DNA from: Streptomyces chartreusis
Lineage (GTDB): Bacteria; Actinomycetota; Actinomycetes; Streptomycetales; Streptomycetaceae
NCBI RefSeq assembly: GCF_008704715.1
Contig: NZ_CP023689.1
Coordinates: 7,130,001-7,194,000 of the forward strand
Reading direction: 5' to 3'
DNA: 64,000 nucleotides
Program-made: the position numbers and the translations under genes
Part shown: piece by piece, positions 25,973 through 33,846 of the stretch
Layout of the letters: every line of letters starts with the position of its first letter
Numbering within the stretch: position 1 is the stretch's first letter
Notes under the pieces: generated by a model
Databases searched by the model: none
What the model saw: the letters and a program-made list of their open reading frames with translations, nothing else
What the model was told of the DNA's origin: nothing

Positions 25973-25987
25973 AAGTTGTGATCATAT
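25963..25987 (-). promoter_or_regulatory. promoter of rhomboid-like gene with overlapping palindrome
   Basis: TATGAT (minus strand, complement of 25982-25987) is a good -10 element. CAACT-GTCACA-AGTTG (25963-25978) and the overlapping CACAA-G-TTGTG (25970-25980) are dyads covering the start codon of the gene. With this spacing transcription would begin at or next to the GTG. Confidence 0.45.
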
Positions 25988-26026
25988 GTCCACTCTCGAT
26001 GCCGGTCCCGCTGAGCCTGCGGCCGT

Positions 26027-27136
26027 CTATTCGGCTTCCTGCGCCTCGGAGTCCTCCGGCTTCACCGGCTCCTCCAGCTCTTCCGCCTCCTCCGGCTTCT
26101 CCGGCAGCTCCGCCGCCAGTGCCGCGGCGGCCTGGACCGTCGGCAGTGCGAGCAGACCCCCGGCCCCCTCGCCCACCCGCACAGCGTGGTCGAGCACCGG
26201 CTCCAGGGCCATCCGGTCCAGCGCCTTCGCCTGACCCGGCTCCCCGCTGTCGTGCGCGGCCAGCCACCAGTCCGGCGCCCGGAACGCGATCCGCTGGCCC
26301 ACCAGCGCGCAGGCGGCCACGACGACGCCGTCCAGCACCACGGGGAGCTTGCGCACCGCGCTCTGGAGCAGGAACCCGGTGATCGCGGCGAGGTCGGCCC
26401 CGCCCACCGTCGCCAGCAGCTGGAGCTGGTCCCCGAGCACCGGCCGGGCCCGCCGCAGCGCGTCCCGGATCGCCGCGCACTTGCGCATCCATACGAGGTC
26501 GTCGATGGCGAGGCCGCCCCGCCCGGTCACCACGGACGCGTCGGTCCCGCACAGCGCGGCGACCAGCACCCCCGCGGCCGTGGTCCCGCCGACGCTCACA
26601 TCGCCGAGCACCACCAGATCCGTACCGGAGTCGGCCTCCTCGTCGGCCACCGCGACGCCGGCCCGGAAGGCCGCCTCGGCCTCCTCGAGCGTCAGTGCGT
26701 CCTCGATGTCGATACGGCCGCTGCCGCGCCGCACCCGATGCCGTACGACCGTCTCCGGCAGCGACTCCGGGTCGCAGTCCAGCGACATGTCGACGACCCG
26801 CACCGGAACCCCGAGCCGCCGCGCGAGCACCGACACGGGCCGGCCGCCCGCCAGGATCTCCCGCACCAACTCCCCGGCGCCGCCCGCGGGCCGCGCCGAC
26901 ACGCCCAGCTCCGCGATGCCGTGATCGCCGGCGAACAGCACGACCCGCGGCTGTTCGATCGGCCGCACCGGCACCGCGGACTGCGCCGCCGACAGCCACT
27001 CGCCCAGTTCGTCGAGGCGGCCCAGCGCACCGGGCGGCACGATCTGACGCTCACGGCGGGCCTCGGCGTCACGGCGCACCCCACCGTCGGGGCGCTCGAT
27101 CAGGTCGGAGAAGTCGTCGAGATTAAGCGAGCTCAT
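26027..27136 (-). CDS. cobT: Nicotinate-nucleotide--dimethylbenzimidazole phosphoribosyltransferase
   Basis: The 369-residue protein contains the CobT core: PPGALGRLDELGEWLSAAQ, VVLFAGDHGIAELGVSA, DLVVLGDVSVGGTTAAGVLV and LATVGGADLAAITGFLLQSA, with the catalytic Glu expected in the C-terminal region. It makes alpha-ribazole phosphate from DMB and NaMN for the lower ligand of cobalamin. An extra acidic tail (EKPEEAEELEEPVKPEDSEA) extends the C-terminus beyond the usual end. ATG 27136 has only a weak GGCGA site. Same strand as cobS and cobU. Confidence 0.93.
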   Translation of the reverse strand: MSSLNLDDFSDLIERPDGGVRRDAEARRERQIVPPGALGRLDELGEWLSAAQSAVPVRPIEQPRVVLFAGDHGIAELGVSARPAGGAGELVREILAGGRPVSVLARRLGVPVRVVDMSLDCDPESLPETVVRHRVRRGSGRIDIEDALTLEEAEAAFRAGVAVADEEADSGTDLVVLGDVSVGGTTAAGVLVAALCGTDASVVTGRGGLAIDDLVWMRKCAAIRDALRRARPVLGDQLQLLATVGGADLAAITGFLLQSAVRKLPVVLDGVVVAACALVGQRIAFRAPDWWLAAHDSGEPGQAKALDRMALEPVLDHAVRVGEGAGGLLALPTVQAAAALAAELPEKPEEAEELEEPVKPEDSEAQEAE

Positions 27137-27350
27137 TCGCCGAACAGTACCGGCACCGGTCGAACAGAACGGCGCCACATGGCCACCACGAGGTTCGCCA
27201 CGTCACCCCCGTATCCACGCGACGTCGTTGCACCCTAGATCCTCATCCCATACGTTCCGTTTTGCAGTGGATTGTCGGGGCATGCTCGGACCGTCTCGCA
27301 CCGCCTGTGCCGTACGCCCCTCTCGTACGCCCCCACGCCCGGGAGCCGCC

Positions 27351-28157
27351 ATGACCGCGACCGCACCCCCCGAACGCCCCCGCGCCGACTGCGCGTTCAC
27401 CCCCGCCGGGTGCCGGGAGCACACCTACGTCCCGCGCCACCTGGGACTCACCCGGCGCGGCCCGCGCCGGCTGCGCGCCGCGGCCCGCGTGGCGCTCCCC
27501 CTCCCCGAGCCGGAGAGCTGGCTGGATGTCGGCACGGGTTACGCCCGCTTCCCGGAGACGGCGAAGGAGGTCTTCCCCTACACGGCGTTCGACGGCCTGG
27601 ACCCGACCTACCGGGTCCTGCACGGACGGGTGGCCGAGCGGGTCGAGGAGGCCCACGTCGGCAGCCTCACCGACCCGCGCGTCACCGCCCGCCTGCGCGC
27701 CCGCTACGACGTCGTCAGCATGTTCCGCCACCTGGAACACGCCCCCGACCCCCGCGAGGAACTGCGCGCCGCCCTCACGGTCCTGCGCCCGGGCGGCCAT
27801 CTCCTCCTCGAACTGCCCAACCCCCGCTGCCTGTTCGCCGGCCTGCTCGGCAGACTCTGGGTCCCGCACAGCCCTCCGGGCCATCTGCACCTGCTGCCCA
27901 TGGAGACCCTGTGCGACGAACTCCGCGCCCAGGGCTGCACGATCGTCGCGACGGGCCACCGCACCGCCCACATCCCCTACGACCTCGCGGCCGCGACCTC
28001 GCTGGTGTTGTCGTACCTGCTGCCGGGCCTGCTGTCGCCCCTGGGCTCCCCCCTGGTGGCCGCCGCCTGGACCCTGGACCACCTCCTGGCCCCACTCCTG
28101 CGGGCCACCCGCTACTCGAACGCCTACCGAGTCATCGCCCGCAAGGAACCGACCTGA
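27351..28157 (+). CDS. Class I SAM-dependent methyltransferase
   Basis: The 268-residue protein has the SAM-binding Rossmann motif in ESWLDVGTGYARFPETAKEV, motif II/III-type DVVSMFRHLEHAPDPREELR and LRPGGHLLLELPNPRC, typical of Methyltransf_11/23 enzymes. The C-terminus carries two hydrophobic stretches (LVLSYLLPGLLSPLG and AAAWTLDHLLAPLL), suggesting membrane association and possibly a lipid or quinone-like substrate; this is inference. ATG 27351 is preceded by GGGAG. It is located among cob genes but on the opposite strand, so its link to cobalamin is unproven. Confidence 0.8.
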   Translation: MTATAPPERPRADCAFTPAGCREHTYVPRHLGLTRRGPRRLRAAARVALPLPEPESWLDVGTGYARFPETAKEVFPYTAFDGLDPTYRVLHGRVAERVEEAHVGSLTDPRVTARLRARYDVVSMFRHLEHAPDPREELRAALTVLRPGGHLLLELPNPRCLFAGLLGRLWVPHSPPGHLHLLPMETLCDELRAQGCTIVATGHRTAHIPYDLAAATSLVLSYLLPGLLSPLGSPLVAAAWTLDHLLAPLLRATRYSNAYRVIARKEPT

Positions 28158-28188
28158 GTTACGCGCAATACACCAATCCGCCGCACTC

Positions 28189-29391
28189 TCATCCGCGCAG
28201 CACAACCGCCTGCCCCGCCACCACCAGAACAACCTGCTCGCACTCACCCGCGAACGCGGCGTTCAACCGCCCGAGCTCGTCCCGATACCGCCGCCCCGAC
28301 GCCGTGGCCGGCACGATCCCCGACCCCACCTCGTTCGACACGGCGACAACGGTCCGCCTAGTGGCCCGCACCGCCTCCGTGAGCCCGCGCACGCGATCCC
28401 GCAGCGCCCGCTCCCCACCCTCCGCCCACACCGCGTCGTCCCACGCCCCGACGGAGTCCATCGCGTCCGTCAGCCACAGGGACAGACAGTCGATCAGCAA
28501 CGGCGCCCCGTCCTCGGAGAGGAGCGGCACCAGGTCGCACGTCTCCGCCGTACGCCACGACCCCGGCCGCCGCTCCCGGTGCACGGCCACCCGCTCCGCC
28601 CACTCGTTGTCCCCGCCCCGCGTGCCGCCGGTCGCGACGTACAGCACGTCCGGGAAGGACTCCAGCCGCCGTTCCGCCTCGACGGACTTGCCCGACCGGG
28701 CGCCGCCCACCACCAGGGTCCGCCGCGGCACGTCCGGCACGTCCTCGTACGCCCCCACTTCCAGCGTCGTCCCGTCCGGCACCGCCCGCGCGCCCGCCGC
28801 GGCCAGCCGGCGCCGCAACTCCGCGCCCGGCGCCGCGTCATGGTCCAGATGGACGGCGATGACGTCAGTCGTGGGCCCCACGGCCCCCACCGCCCGCAGC
28901 TTGGCCAGGGCGTCCGGCCGCCCCACCACATCGGCGACGACCATGTCGTACATCCCGTCGGCGCCGTTCTCCAGCCCGGCCGGCGCGCCCCCGGGCGGCA
29001 GGTACAGCAGCCGCTGCCCGTCCGGCCCGGTCACCGCGTACCCGGTGCCCGGCGCGTCCATCGCCACCGCCCGCACCCGATGCCCCGTCAGCAGCGCCAA
29101 CTCCCGCCCGTCCGGCACCCGCCCGGGCTGCGGCAGCCCGGCCGGCACCTCGACGGCGGGCCCGTCGTGCGGATGCGACAGCAGCACCTGCCGTACGTTG
29201 CCCAGCGAACGGCCGGCGCGCGCCGCCGCGAACGCCGCCCCGGGCGTCAGATCGAGCAGCAGCGCCCCGTCCACGAGCAGCGCGGTGGCCGCCCGGGCGT
29301 CACCACCTAGCGCACTGGCACACGCAGCGCACGGACAGTCGGGGCGGGGGAGTCCCGCGGGGGCACCGGTGCCGAGGAGAGTCAGTTCCAC
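28189..29391 (-). CDS. cobU: Adenosylcobinamide kinase/guanylyltransferase with N-terminal MBL-like domain
   Basis: The 400-residue protein has two parts. The C-terminal 180 residues are CobU: RRTLVVGGARSGKSVEAERR (P-loop), YVATGG, HRERRPGSWRTAET with the guanylylated His, CLSLWLTDAM and VSNEVGSGIVPATASGRRYRD. It phosphorylates adenosylcobinamide and then adds GMP. The N-terminal about 220 residues start VELTLLGTGAPAGLPRPDCP with a PhnP-like CxxC region, but the metal motif is VLLSHPHDG rather than the classic HxHxDH, so the domain may be catalytically degenerate. The GTG at 29391 begins the conserved ELTLLGTG motif; its ribosome-binding site is weak. Confidence 0.9.
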   Translation of the reverse strand: MELTLLGTGAPAGLPRPDCPCAACASALGGDARAATALLVDGALLLDLTPGAAFAAARAGRSLGNVRQVLLSHPHDGPAVEVPAGLPQPGRVPDGRELALLTGHRVRAVAMDAPGTGYAVTGPDGQRLLYLPPGGAPAGLENGADGMYDMVVADVVGRPDALAKLRAVGAVGPTTDVIAVHLDHDAAPGAELRRRLAAAGARAVPDGTTLEVGAYEDVPDVPRRTLVVGGARSGKSVEAERRLESFPDVLYVATGGTRGGDNEWAERVAVHRERRPGSWRTAETCDLVPLLSEDGAPLLIDCLSLWLTDAMDSVGAWDDAVWAEGGERALRDRVRGLTEAVRATRRTVVAVSNEVGSGIVPATASGRRYRDELGRLNAAFAGECEQVVLVVAGQAVVLRG

Positions 29392-29506
29392 GCACTGATT
29401 TTCGCCGCTCGCCGCTCGTCCCGCGTGATGGAGGCCCCCTAAGGAGCAGACGCACACGAACCGCATACGCTGGTGCACTCAACGTGCTGACACCTTGGAG
29501 GCGTAC

Positions 29507-29716
29507 ATGGCGGCATGGACGTGGCGGTTCGAGAAGGCCGACGGGGCGGAGATCCAGCCCGCGGTGCAGCCCGAGGAGTTCACCACCCAGGGGGACGCGG
29601 AATCCTGGATCGGGGAGCACTGGAAGGCACTTCAGGAGGGCGGCGCGGACCAGGTGCGGCTGTTCGAGGACGCCACCGAGATCTACGGGCCGATGAGCCT
29701 GCACGCCGAGGCGTGA
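29507..29716 (+). CDS. small conserved-looking acidic protein
   Basis: The 69-residue soluble protein starts MAAWTWRFEKADGAEIQPAV and contains SWIGEHWKALQEGGADQV and a C-terminal EIYGPMSLHAEA. No signal peptide or membrane helix. The family is not recognised by name, though the compact WxW...W pattern looks like a single folded domain. The ATG has a GGAGG site seven bases upstream. Divergent from cobU, convergent with the HtrA-like gene. Confidence 0.8.
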   Translation: MAAWTWRFEKADGAEIQPAVQPEEFTTQGDAESWIGEHWKALQEGGADQVRLFEDATEIYGPMSLHAEA

Positions 29717-29719
29717 CCG

Positions 29720-29755
29720 GACGGGGGGCGAGGGGCACACCCCTTCGCCCCCGTC
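29720..29755. terminator. bidirectional hairpin between convergent genes
   Basis: GACGGGGGGCGAGGGG from 29720 pairs with CCCCTTCGCCCCCGTC ending at 29755 around a CACA loop with small mismatches. It lies between the convergent ends at 29716 and 29754 and could serve both genes. Confidence 0.65.
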
Positions 29756-30839
29756 ACTGTTCGCCCAGCGTCACATCGGCCTTCTTCCGGTCACCGTCGC
29801 GGGTGTACGTCACCGTCGTCCGGTCTCCCGGCTTCTCGTCGGCCAGTGCCTCGGACAGCGAGGTGATGGTCGTGATGTCCGTGTCCCCCAGCCGGGTGAT
29901 GATGTCCCCGGGCTGCAGACCGGCCTCGTCGGCCGCCCCGCCCTCCTCCACCTCGACCACGGCCACACCGGCCGCCTGATAGGCGTCGTTCACGACGGTA
30001 CGGCCGGTGATGCCGAGCGCGGCCCGGCCCGAGTCGGTGACCCGGCCGTCCTCGATGATCTGGTCGGCGATGTTGCGCACCGTCGACGCCGGGATCGCGA
30101 ACCCGATGCCGGGCGCCGCGCTGTCCCCGACGTCCGGGTCCACGGCGGCCAGCGTCGGCACGCCGATGACCTCGCTGTCCAGGTTCACCAGGGCGCCACC
30201 GCTGTTGCCGGGGTTGATGGCCGCCGACGTCTGCACCATGTTGGCGATCGTCGCGCCCGTGGTGCCGTCGCCGCCCTCGGTGACGGTCCGTCCGGTCGCC
30301 GAGACGATGCCCTGCGTCACGCTGGACGACAGCCCGAGCGGCGAGCCCATCGCCAGCACGATCTGCCCCACCTCGACCTTCGAGGAGTCCCCGAACTTCG
30401 CCGCCTTCAGCCCGTCCGGCGGGTCCTGGAGCTTGACCACGGCGAGGTCCTGCTGCGGATAGGAGGACACCAGCTGGGCGGTGAACTCCTTCTCGCTGCC
30501 GGCGGTCGTCACGCGGAAGGTCTTCTCGTCGCCGACGACGTGCGCGTTGGTGACGATGTGCCCCTGGTCGTCGTAGACCACGCCCGACCCCAGATCACGT
30601 CTGCCCTGGATCTGCACGACCGACGGCAGCACGTTCCTGATCACCTTCAGATAGCCGTCCTGGAGGTCGTCCACCGCCCGGAGCGCCCTCGGCAGGGCGG
30701 CCTGGGTCGTCGAATCCCCCTCCTCACGCGACGACGAGGAGAAGGGGGAGGACGAACAGGCTGACAGGAGGCCGAGGCAGCACAGGAGGGCGAGGACCGC
30801 GACGACCGGACGCCGGGTCCGCAAACGGCGAGCATCCAT
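29754..30839 (-). CDS. HtrA/DegP-like S1C serine protease, lipoprotein
   Basis: The 361-residue protein begins with a lipoprotein signal (lipobox LLSAC at residues 24-28), then a Ser-rich linker. A trypsin-like domain follows with HIVTNAHVVGDEK (His), QQDLAVVKLQ (Asp) and AAINPGNSGGALVNL (Ser), then a C-terminal PDZ domain with LGITG and GGAADEAGLQPGDIITRLGD. It should act outside the membrane in protein quality control. The segment APGIGFAIPAS is typical of the family. It is separate from the MarP-like protease at 1.5 kb. Confidence 0.93.
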   Translation of the reverse strand: MDARRLRTRRPVVAVLALLCCLGLLSACSSSPFSSSSREEGDSTTQAALPRALRAVDDLQDGYLKVIRNVLPSVVQIQGRRDLGSGVVYDDQGHIVTNAHVVGDEKTFRVTTAGSEKEFTAQLVSSYPQQDLAVVKLQDPPDGLKAAKFGDSSKVEVGQIVLAMGSPLGLSSSVTQGIVSATGRTVTEGGDGTTGATIANMVQTSAAINPGNSGGALVNLDSEVIGVPTLAAVDPDVGDSAAPGIGFAIPASTVRNIADQIIEDGRVTDSGRAALGITGRTVVNDAYQAAGVAVVEVEEGGAADEAGLQPGDIITRLGDTDITTITSLSEALADEKPGDRTTVTYTRDGDRKKADVTLGEQ

Positions 30840-30895
30840 GCCCCGAGTCTCACCGCGGGGCGGGCGACCGGCGCGTGCTGCTCACCCGAACGGGG

Positions 30896-31723
30896 TCAGC
30901 CGCGGACCCCGCACAGATGCAGCAGCGCCGCAACGCTCCGATACGGATCGGCCTTCCCGGCCCGCTCCTCGACCGCCAGCAGCGCCTCGACGTCCGCCGG
31001 GACCCCGGCCCCGTCCGCCGCCGTGTCGGTGAACACCCGCACGCCGTACCAGGCGTGCAGCGGCGCCCCGATCCCCGCGAGCGTCGCCGTCAGGTCCGAC
31101 AGCCGGTCGGCCCGTACGTCGCCCCCGGGCCGCACCGGGCTCCCGCCGTCGTCCGAGGTCACCCGCGGATGGGGCAGATGGGCGGTGGCGTCGAAGGCGG
31201 ACAGTGCCCCGGACCAGTCCCCGGACAGGCCGGGCCGCATCGCGAGCGCGTCGCCGTTGCACACGAGCAGCGAGAGCAGACCGCCCGGCGCGAGCATCCG
31301 GGCCAGCCCGGCCAGCATCGGATCGGGCTCCTCGATGTGCATCAGCACGCCGTGGCACAGCACGACGTCGAAGCTGCCCGGCAGGAAGTGGACGCCGGTG
31401 TCCCGCCCGTCGCTCTGGACGAGCCGCACCCGCTCCCGGATCCCCTCCGGCTCACCGGCCAGCTCCGCACGGGCCGCGGAGATCAGCGTCGCGTCCTGCT
31501 CGACACCGGTCACCTGGTGCCCGGCGCGGGCCAGCCGAAGCGCCTGAGCGCCCCCGCCCATCCCGACGTCGAGCACCCGCAGCCGCTGCCCGACCGGGAA
31601 ACGTCCCGCTATCTGCTCGTCGAGCTGCCGGGCCACCAGCTCCTGTCGTACGAATTCACGCAGCCCACCCGGCCCATCGATCAGGGCCTCGGCCGCACCC
31701 CCGGGGACAGCGGCAGCGCTCAG
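30896..31723 (-). CDS. SAM-dependent methyltransferase
   Basis: About 275 residues with a SAM-binding motif LRVLDVGMGGGAQALRLARA, the acidic loop VTGVEQDATLISAARAELAG, and FDVVLCHGVLMHIEEPDPML followed by LAPGGLLSLLVCNGDALAMR. The layout is close to SmtA/CmoM-type RNA methyltransferases, but that is weak. The start is unresolved: coding signal begins where the upstream DUF3043 gene stops (TGA at 31722-31720) and the first in-frame codon there is CTG; the first in-frame GTG is at 31636, with AGGAG only three bases before it. Translational coupling to DUF3043 is likely. Confidence 0.8.
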   Translation of the reverse strand: MSAAAVPGGAAEALIDGPGGLREFVRQELVARQLDEQIAGRFPVGQRLRVLDVGMGGGAQALRLARAGHQVTGVEQDATLISAARAELAGEPEGIRERVRLVQSDGRDTGVHFLPGSFDVVLCHGVLMHIEEPDPMLAGLARMLAPGGLLSLLVCNGDALAMRPGLSGDWSGALSAFDATAHLPHPRVTSDDGGSPVRPGGDVRADRLSDLTATLAGIGAPLHAWYGVRVFTDTAADGAGVPADVEALLAVEERAGKADPYRSVAALLHLCGVRG

Positions 31724-32319
31724 GGCCGCTCTCCGCGCTTGACCTGCGGCTTCGGCAGCCGGAGCCGGCGCATCTGGAGCGAGCGCATCAGCGCGTAGGC
31801 GACGGCGCCGCGCTTGTTGTCGTCGGGGAAGCGCTCCGCGAGCCGCTTCTTGATCCGGAAGCCGGTGACGACCGAGTCCAGCACGATGAGGACGATCACG
31901 ATCAGCCACAGCAGCAGCGCGATGTTCTGCAACGCGGGCACCTGCACGATGCTCAGCACGAGGATGACCACGGCCATCGGCAGGAAGAACTCCGCGATGT
32001 TGAAACGCGAGTCGATGAAGTCACGCGCGAACTTGCGGACCGGACCCTTGTCACGGGCCGGCAGGTACCGCTCGTCGCCCCCGGCCAGCGCGTTGCGCTG
32101 CTTCTCCATGGCGGCACGGCGCTCTTCGCGTCCGCGCTTGGCGGCCTCCTTGCGCGTCGTCGGCGTGTTGGCCACGCTGCGACGCTGGGACTGGGCCGCA
32201 CTGCGCTTGGGCGTGGGCCGGCCCTTCGGGGCCTCGGGGTGACGGGTCTCATTGGAGTCGGTCACCAGCGCCTTGTCGGCGGTCTGGGCCTTCTCTTCCT
32301 TCGCACGGCTACGGAACAC
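31720..32319 (-). CDS. DUF3043 membrane protein
   Basis: A 199-residue protein typical of actinobacterial DUF3043: it starts VFRSRAKEEKAQTADKALVT, followed by the basic GRPTPKRSAAQSQRRS and RKEAAKRGREERRAAMEKQR stretches, then YLPARDKGPVRKFARDFIDS and two membrane helices (FFLPMAVVILVLSIVQ and LLLWLIVIVLIVLDSVVTG). The conserved FRSRxKEEKA beginning fixes GTG 32319 as the start, though no ribosome-binding site is visible. The function is unknown. It overlaps or abuts the methyltransferase on the same strand. Confidence 0.87.
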   Translation of the reverse strand: MFRSRAKEEKAQTADKALVTDSNETRHPEAPKGRPTPKRSAAQSQRRSVANTPTTRKEAAKRGREERRAAMEKQRNALAGGDERYLPARDKGPVRKFARDFIDSRFNIAEFFLPMAVVILVLSIVQVPALQNIALLLWLIVIVLIVLDSVVTGFRIKKRLAERFPDDNKRGAVAYALMRSLQMRRLRLPKPQVKRGERP

Positions 32320-32632
32320 AAAACCCAAGGGTACGGGGTGCCCGGGGTTGGACCCCAGCCCCGTGGGGAACGATCCGGCAACACCAGTCGTCGTAAGGGG
32401 ACAGAGGGGACGTCGCAGACGGTTCGTCCGGCGGCCACGGGGGAGGCACGTGGGCGGCACCGGGTGGGCACCCGGGAGTCACCTACTCCTTACGCCGGAG
32501 CGCGATCGTACGCAGTCGTCCTTGGGGATGAGCGCATCCGTCCCCGAACAGTGCGTCAATGGATGCAGGGCCCGTACTGTGGGTTCTGTCGCAGAGCTGG
32601 AGCTGGACGTCAGAAGGGGGCGCGCGAAGCCC
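32320..32632. promoter_or_regulatory. DUF3043 / pspA divergent intergenic region
   Basis: This 313-bp region encodes no recognised gene. It contains two small dyads: CCGGGTG-GG-CACCCGG at 32460-32475 and GGGGATG-AGCG-CATCC starting at 32524, about 110 bp before pspA. Stress-inducible control of pspA would be expected here, but no known consensus was identified. Confidence 0.4.
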
Positions 32633-33427
32633 ATGAGCGGTGTCATGAAGCGTATGGGGATGATCTTCCGCGCGAAGGCGAACAAGGCCCTTGATCGGGC
32701 CGAGGACCCGCGCGAGACCCTCGATTACTCGTACCAGAAGCAGCTGGAGCTGCTCCAGAAGGTGCGCCGCGGCGTCGCCGACGTCGCCACGTCGCGCAAG
32801 CGTCTGGAGCTCCAGCTGAACCAGCTGCAGCAGCAGTCGTCGAAGCTGGAGGACCAGGGCCGCAAGGCGCTCGCGCTGGGCCGCGAGGACCTGGCCCGCG
32901 AGGCGCTCTCGCGCCGCGCCGCCCTCCAGCAGCAGGTGACGGACCTGGAGACCCAGCACGCGACCTTGCAGGGCGAGGAGGAGAAGCTCACCCTCGCGGC
33001 CCAGCGGCTCCAGGCCAAGGTCGACGCCTTCCGCACCAAGAAGGAGACGATCAAGGCCACGTACACCGCGGCCCAGGCCCAGACCCGGATCGGCGAGGCG
33101 TTCTCCGGCATCTCCGAGGAGATGGGCGACGTCGGCCTGGCGATCCAGCGGGCCGAGGACAAGACGGCCCAGCTCCAGGCCCGCGCCGGCGCCATCGACG
33201 AGCTGCTCGCCTCCGGTGCCCTGGACGACCAGTCGGGCATGCACAAGGACGACATCCAGGCCGAGCTGGACCGGCTCTCCGGTGGTACGGATGTAGAGCT
33301 GGAACTGCAGCGCATGAAGGCGGAGCTGGCGGGCGGCCCGTCGGGCGGCCAGCAGGCCATCGAGGGCGGCTCGGGCCAGCAGTCCCAGCAGCAGCCGCAG
33401 GACACCCCGCGCTTCGACAAGCAGTAG
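32633..33427 (+). CDS. pspA: PspA/IM30-family phage-shock protein
   Basis: The 264-residue protein is predominantly coiled coil and starts MSGVMKRMGMIFRAKANKAL, the amphipathic membrane-binding helix of PspA. YSYQKQLELLQKVRRGVADV and long Gln/Glu/Leu-rich helices follow, with a Gln-rich disordered tail (QQSQQQPQDT). PspA/Vipp1 proteins form ESCRT-III-like assemblies that protect damaged membranes. ATG 32633 is used. It is followed 33 bp later by pspAA and then by a two-component system, an arrangement seen for actinobacterial and Firmicutes envelope-stress modules. Confidence 0.95.
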   Translation: MSGVMKRMGMIFRAKANKALDRAEDPRETLDYSYQKQLELLQKVRRGVADVATSRKRLELQLNQLQQQSSKLEDQGRKALALGREDLAREALSRRAALQQQVTDLETQHATLQGEEEKLTLAAQRLQAKVDAFRTKKETIKATYTAAQAQTRIGEAFSGISEEMGDVGLAIQRAEDKTAQLQARAGAIDELLASGALDDQSGMHKDDIQAELDRLSGGTDVELELQRMKAELAGGPSGGQQAIEGGSGQQSQQQPQDTPRFDKQ

Positions 33428-33460
33428 CCGACGGCCGGGGCCCACGCCTAGGAGGGCGCG

Positions 33461-33748
33461 ATGGGCGACATGATCGTCCGGATCATGGGTGAGGGGCAGG
33501 TGAAGCTGTCCGACAGCCACCTGCCCGAGCTCAACAAGCTCGACGACGAGCTCCTCGTGGAGATGGAGAACGGCGACGGCCCCGGCTTCCGCCGCACCCT
33601 CACCGCTCTCCTGTCCAAGGTCCGCGAACTGGGCACGCCCCTGCCCGACGACTCCCTCGAACCGTCGGAACTGATCCTGCCGTCCTCGGACGCGACCCTC
33701 GAAGAGGTCCGGGAGCTCCTCAGCGACGACGGTCTGATTCCGGGATAG
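33461..33748 (+). CDS. pspAA: PspA-associated protein PspAA
   Basis: The 95-residue protein has MIVRIMGEGQVKLSDSHLPE and LNKLDDELLVEMENGDGPGF, the PspAA domain that travels with PspA in actinobacteria. There is no membrane segment. ATG 33461 has an AGGAGGG site; a second ATG at 33470 is possible. It is cotranscribed with pspA in all likelihood and probably modulates PspA assembly, which is inferred from the association alone. Confidence 0.9.
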   Translation: MGDMIVRIMGEGQVKLSDSHLPELNKLDDELLVEMENGDGPGFRRTLTALLSKVRELGTPLPDDSLEPSELILPSSDATLEEVRELLSDDGLIPG

Positions 33749-33846
33749 GTGAATCAGCCCGGGCCGCGACGCCGCGTTCGAATCGTGCGGAACCTCAAGT
33801 CCACCCCCGTTCCAAGCCCCGCAGCGACGCCGTACCGTAATTCAGC

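Noticed and set aside
26900..27350. Cobalamin riboswitch upstream of the cob genes
   Set aside because: No B12-box-like sequence was seen before cobT, cobS or cobU; a covariance-model search would confirm absence.
31724..31909. N-terminal extension of the methyltransferase to a GTG at 31909
   Set aside because: The extension is read out of frame through the DUF3043 gene and is Arg/Ala-rich without structure.
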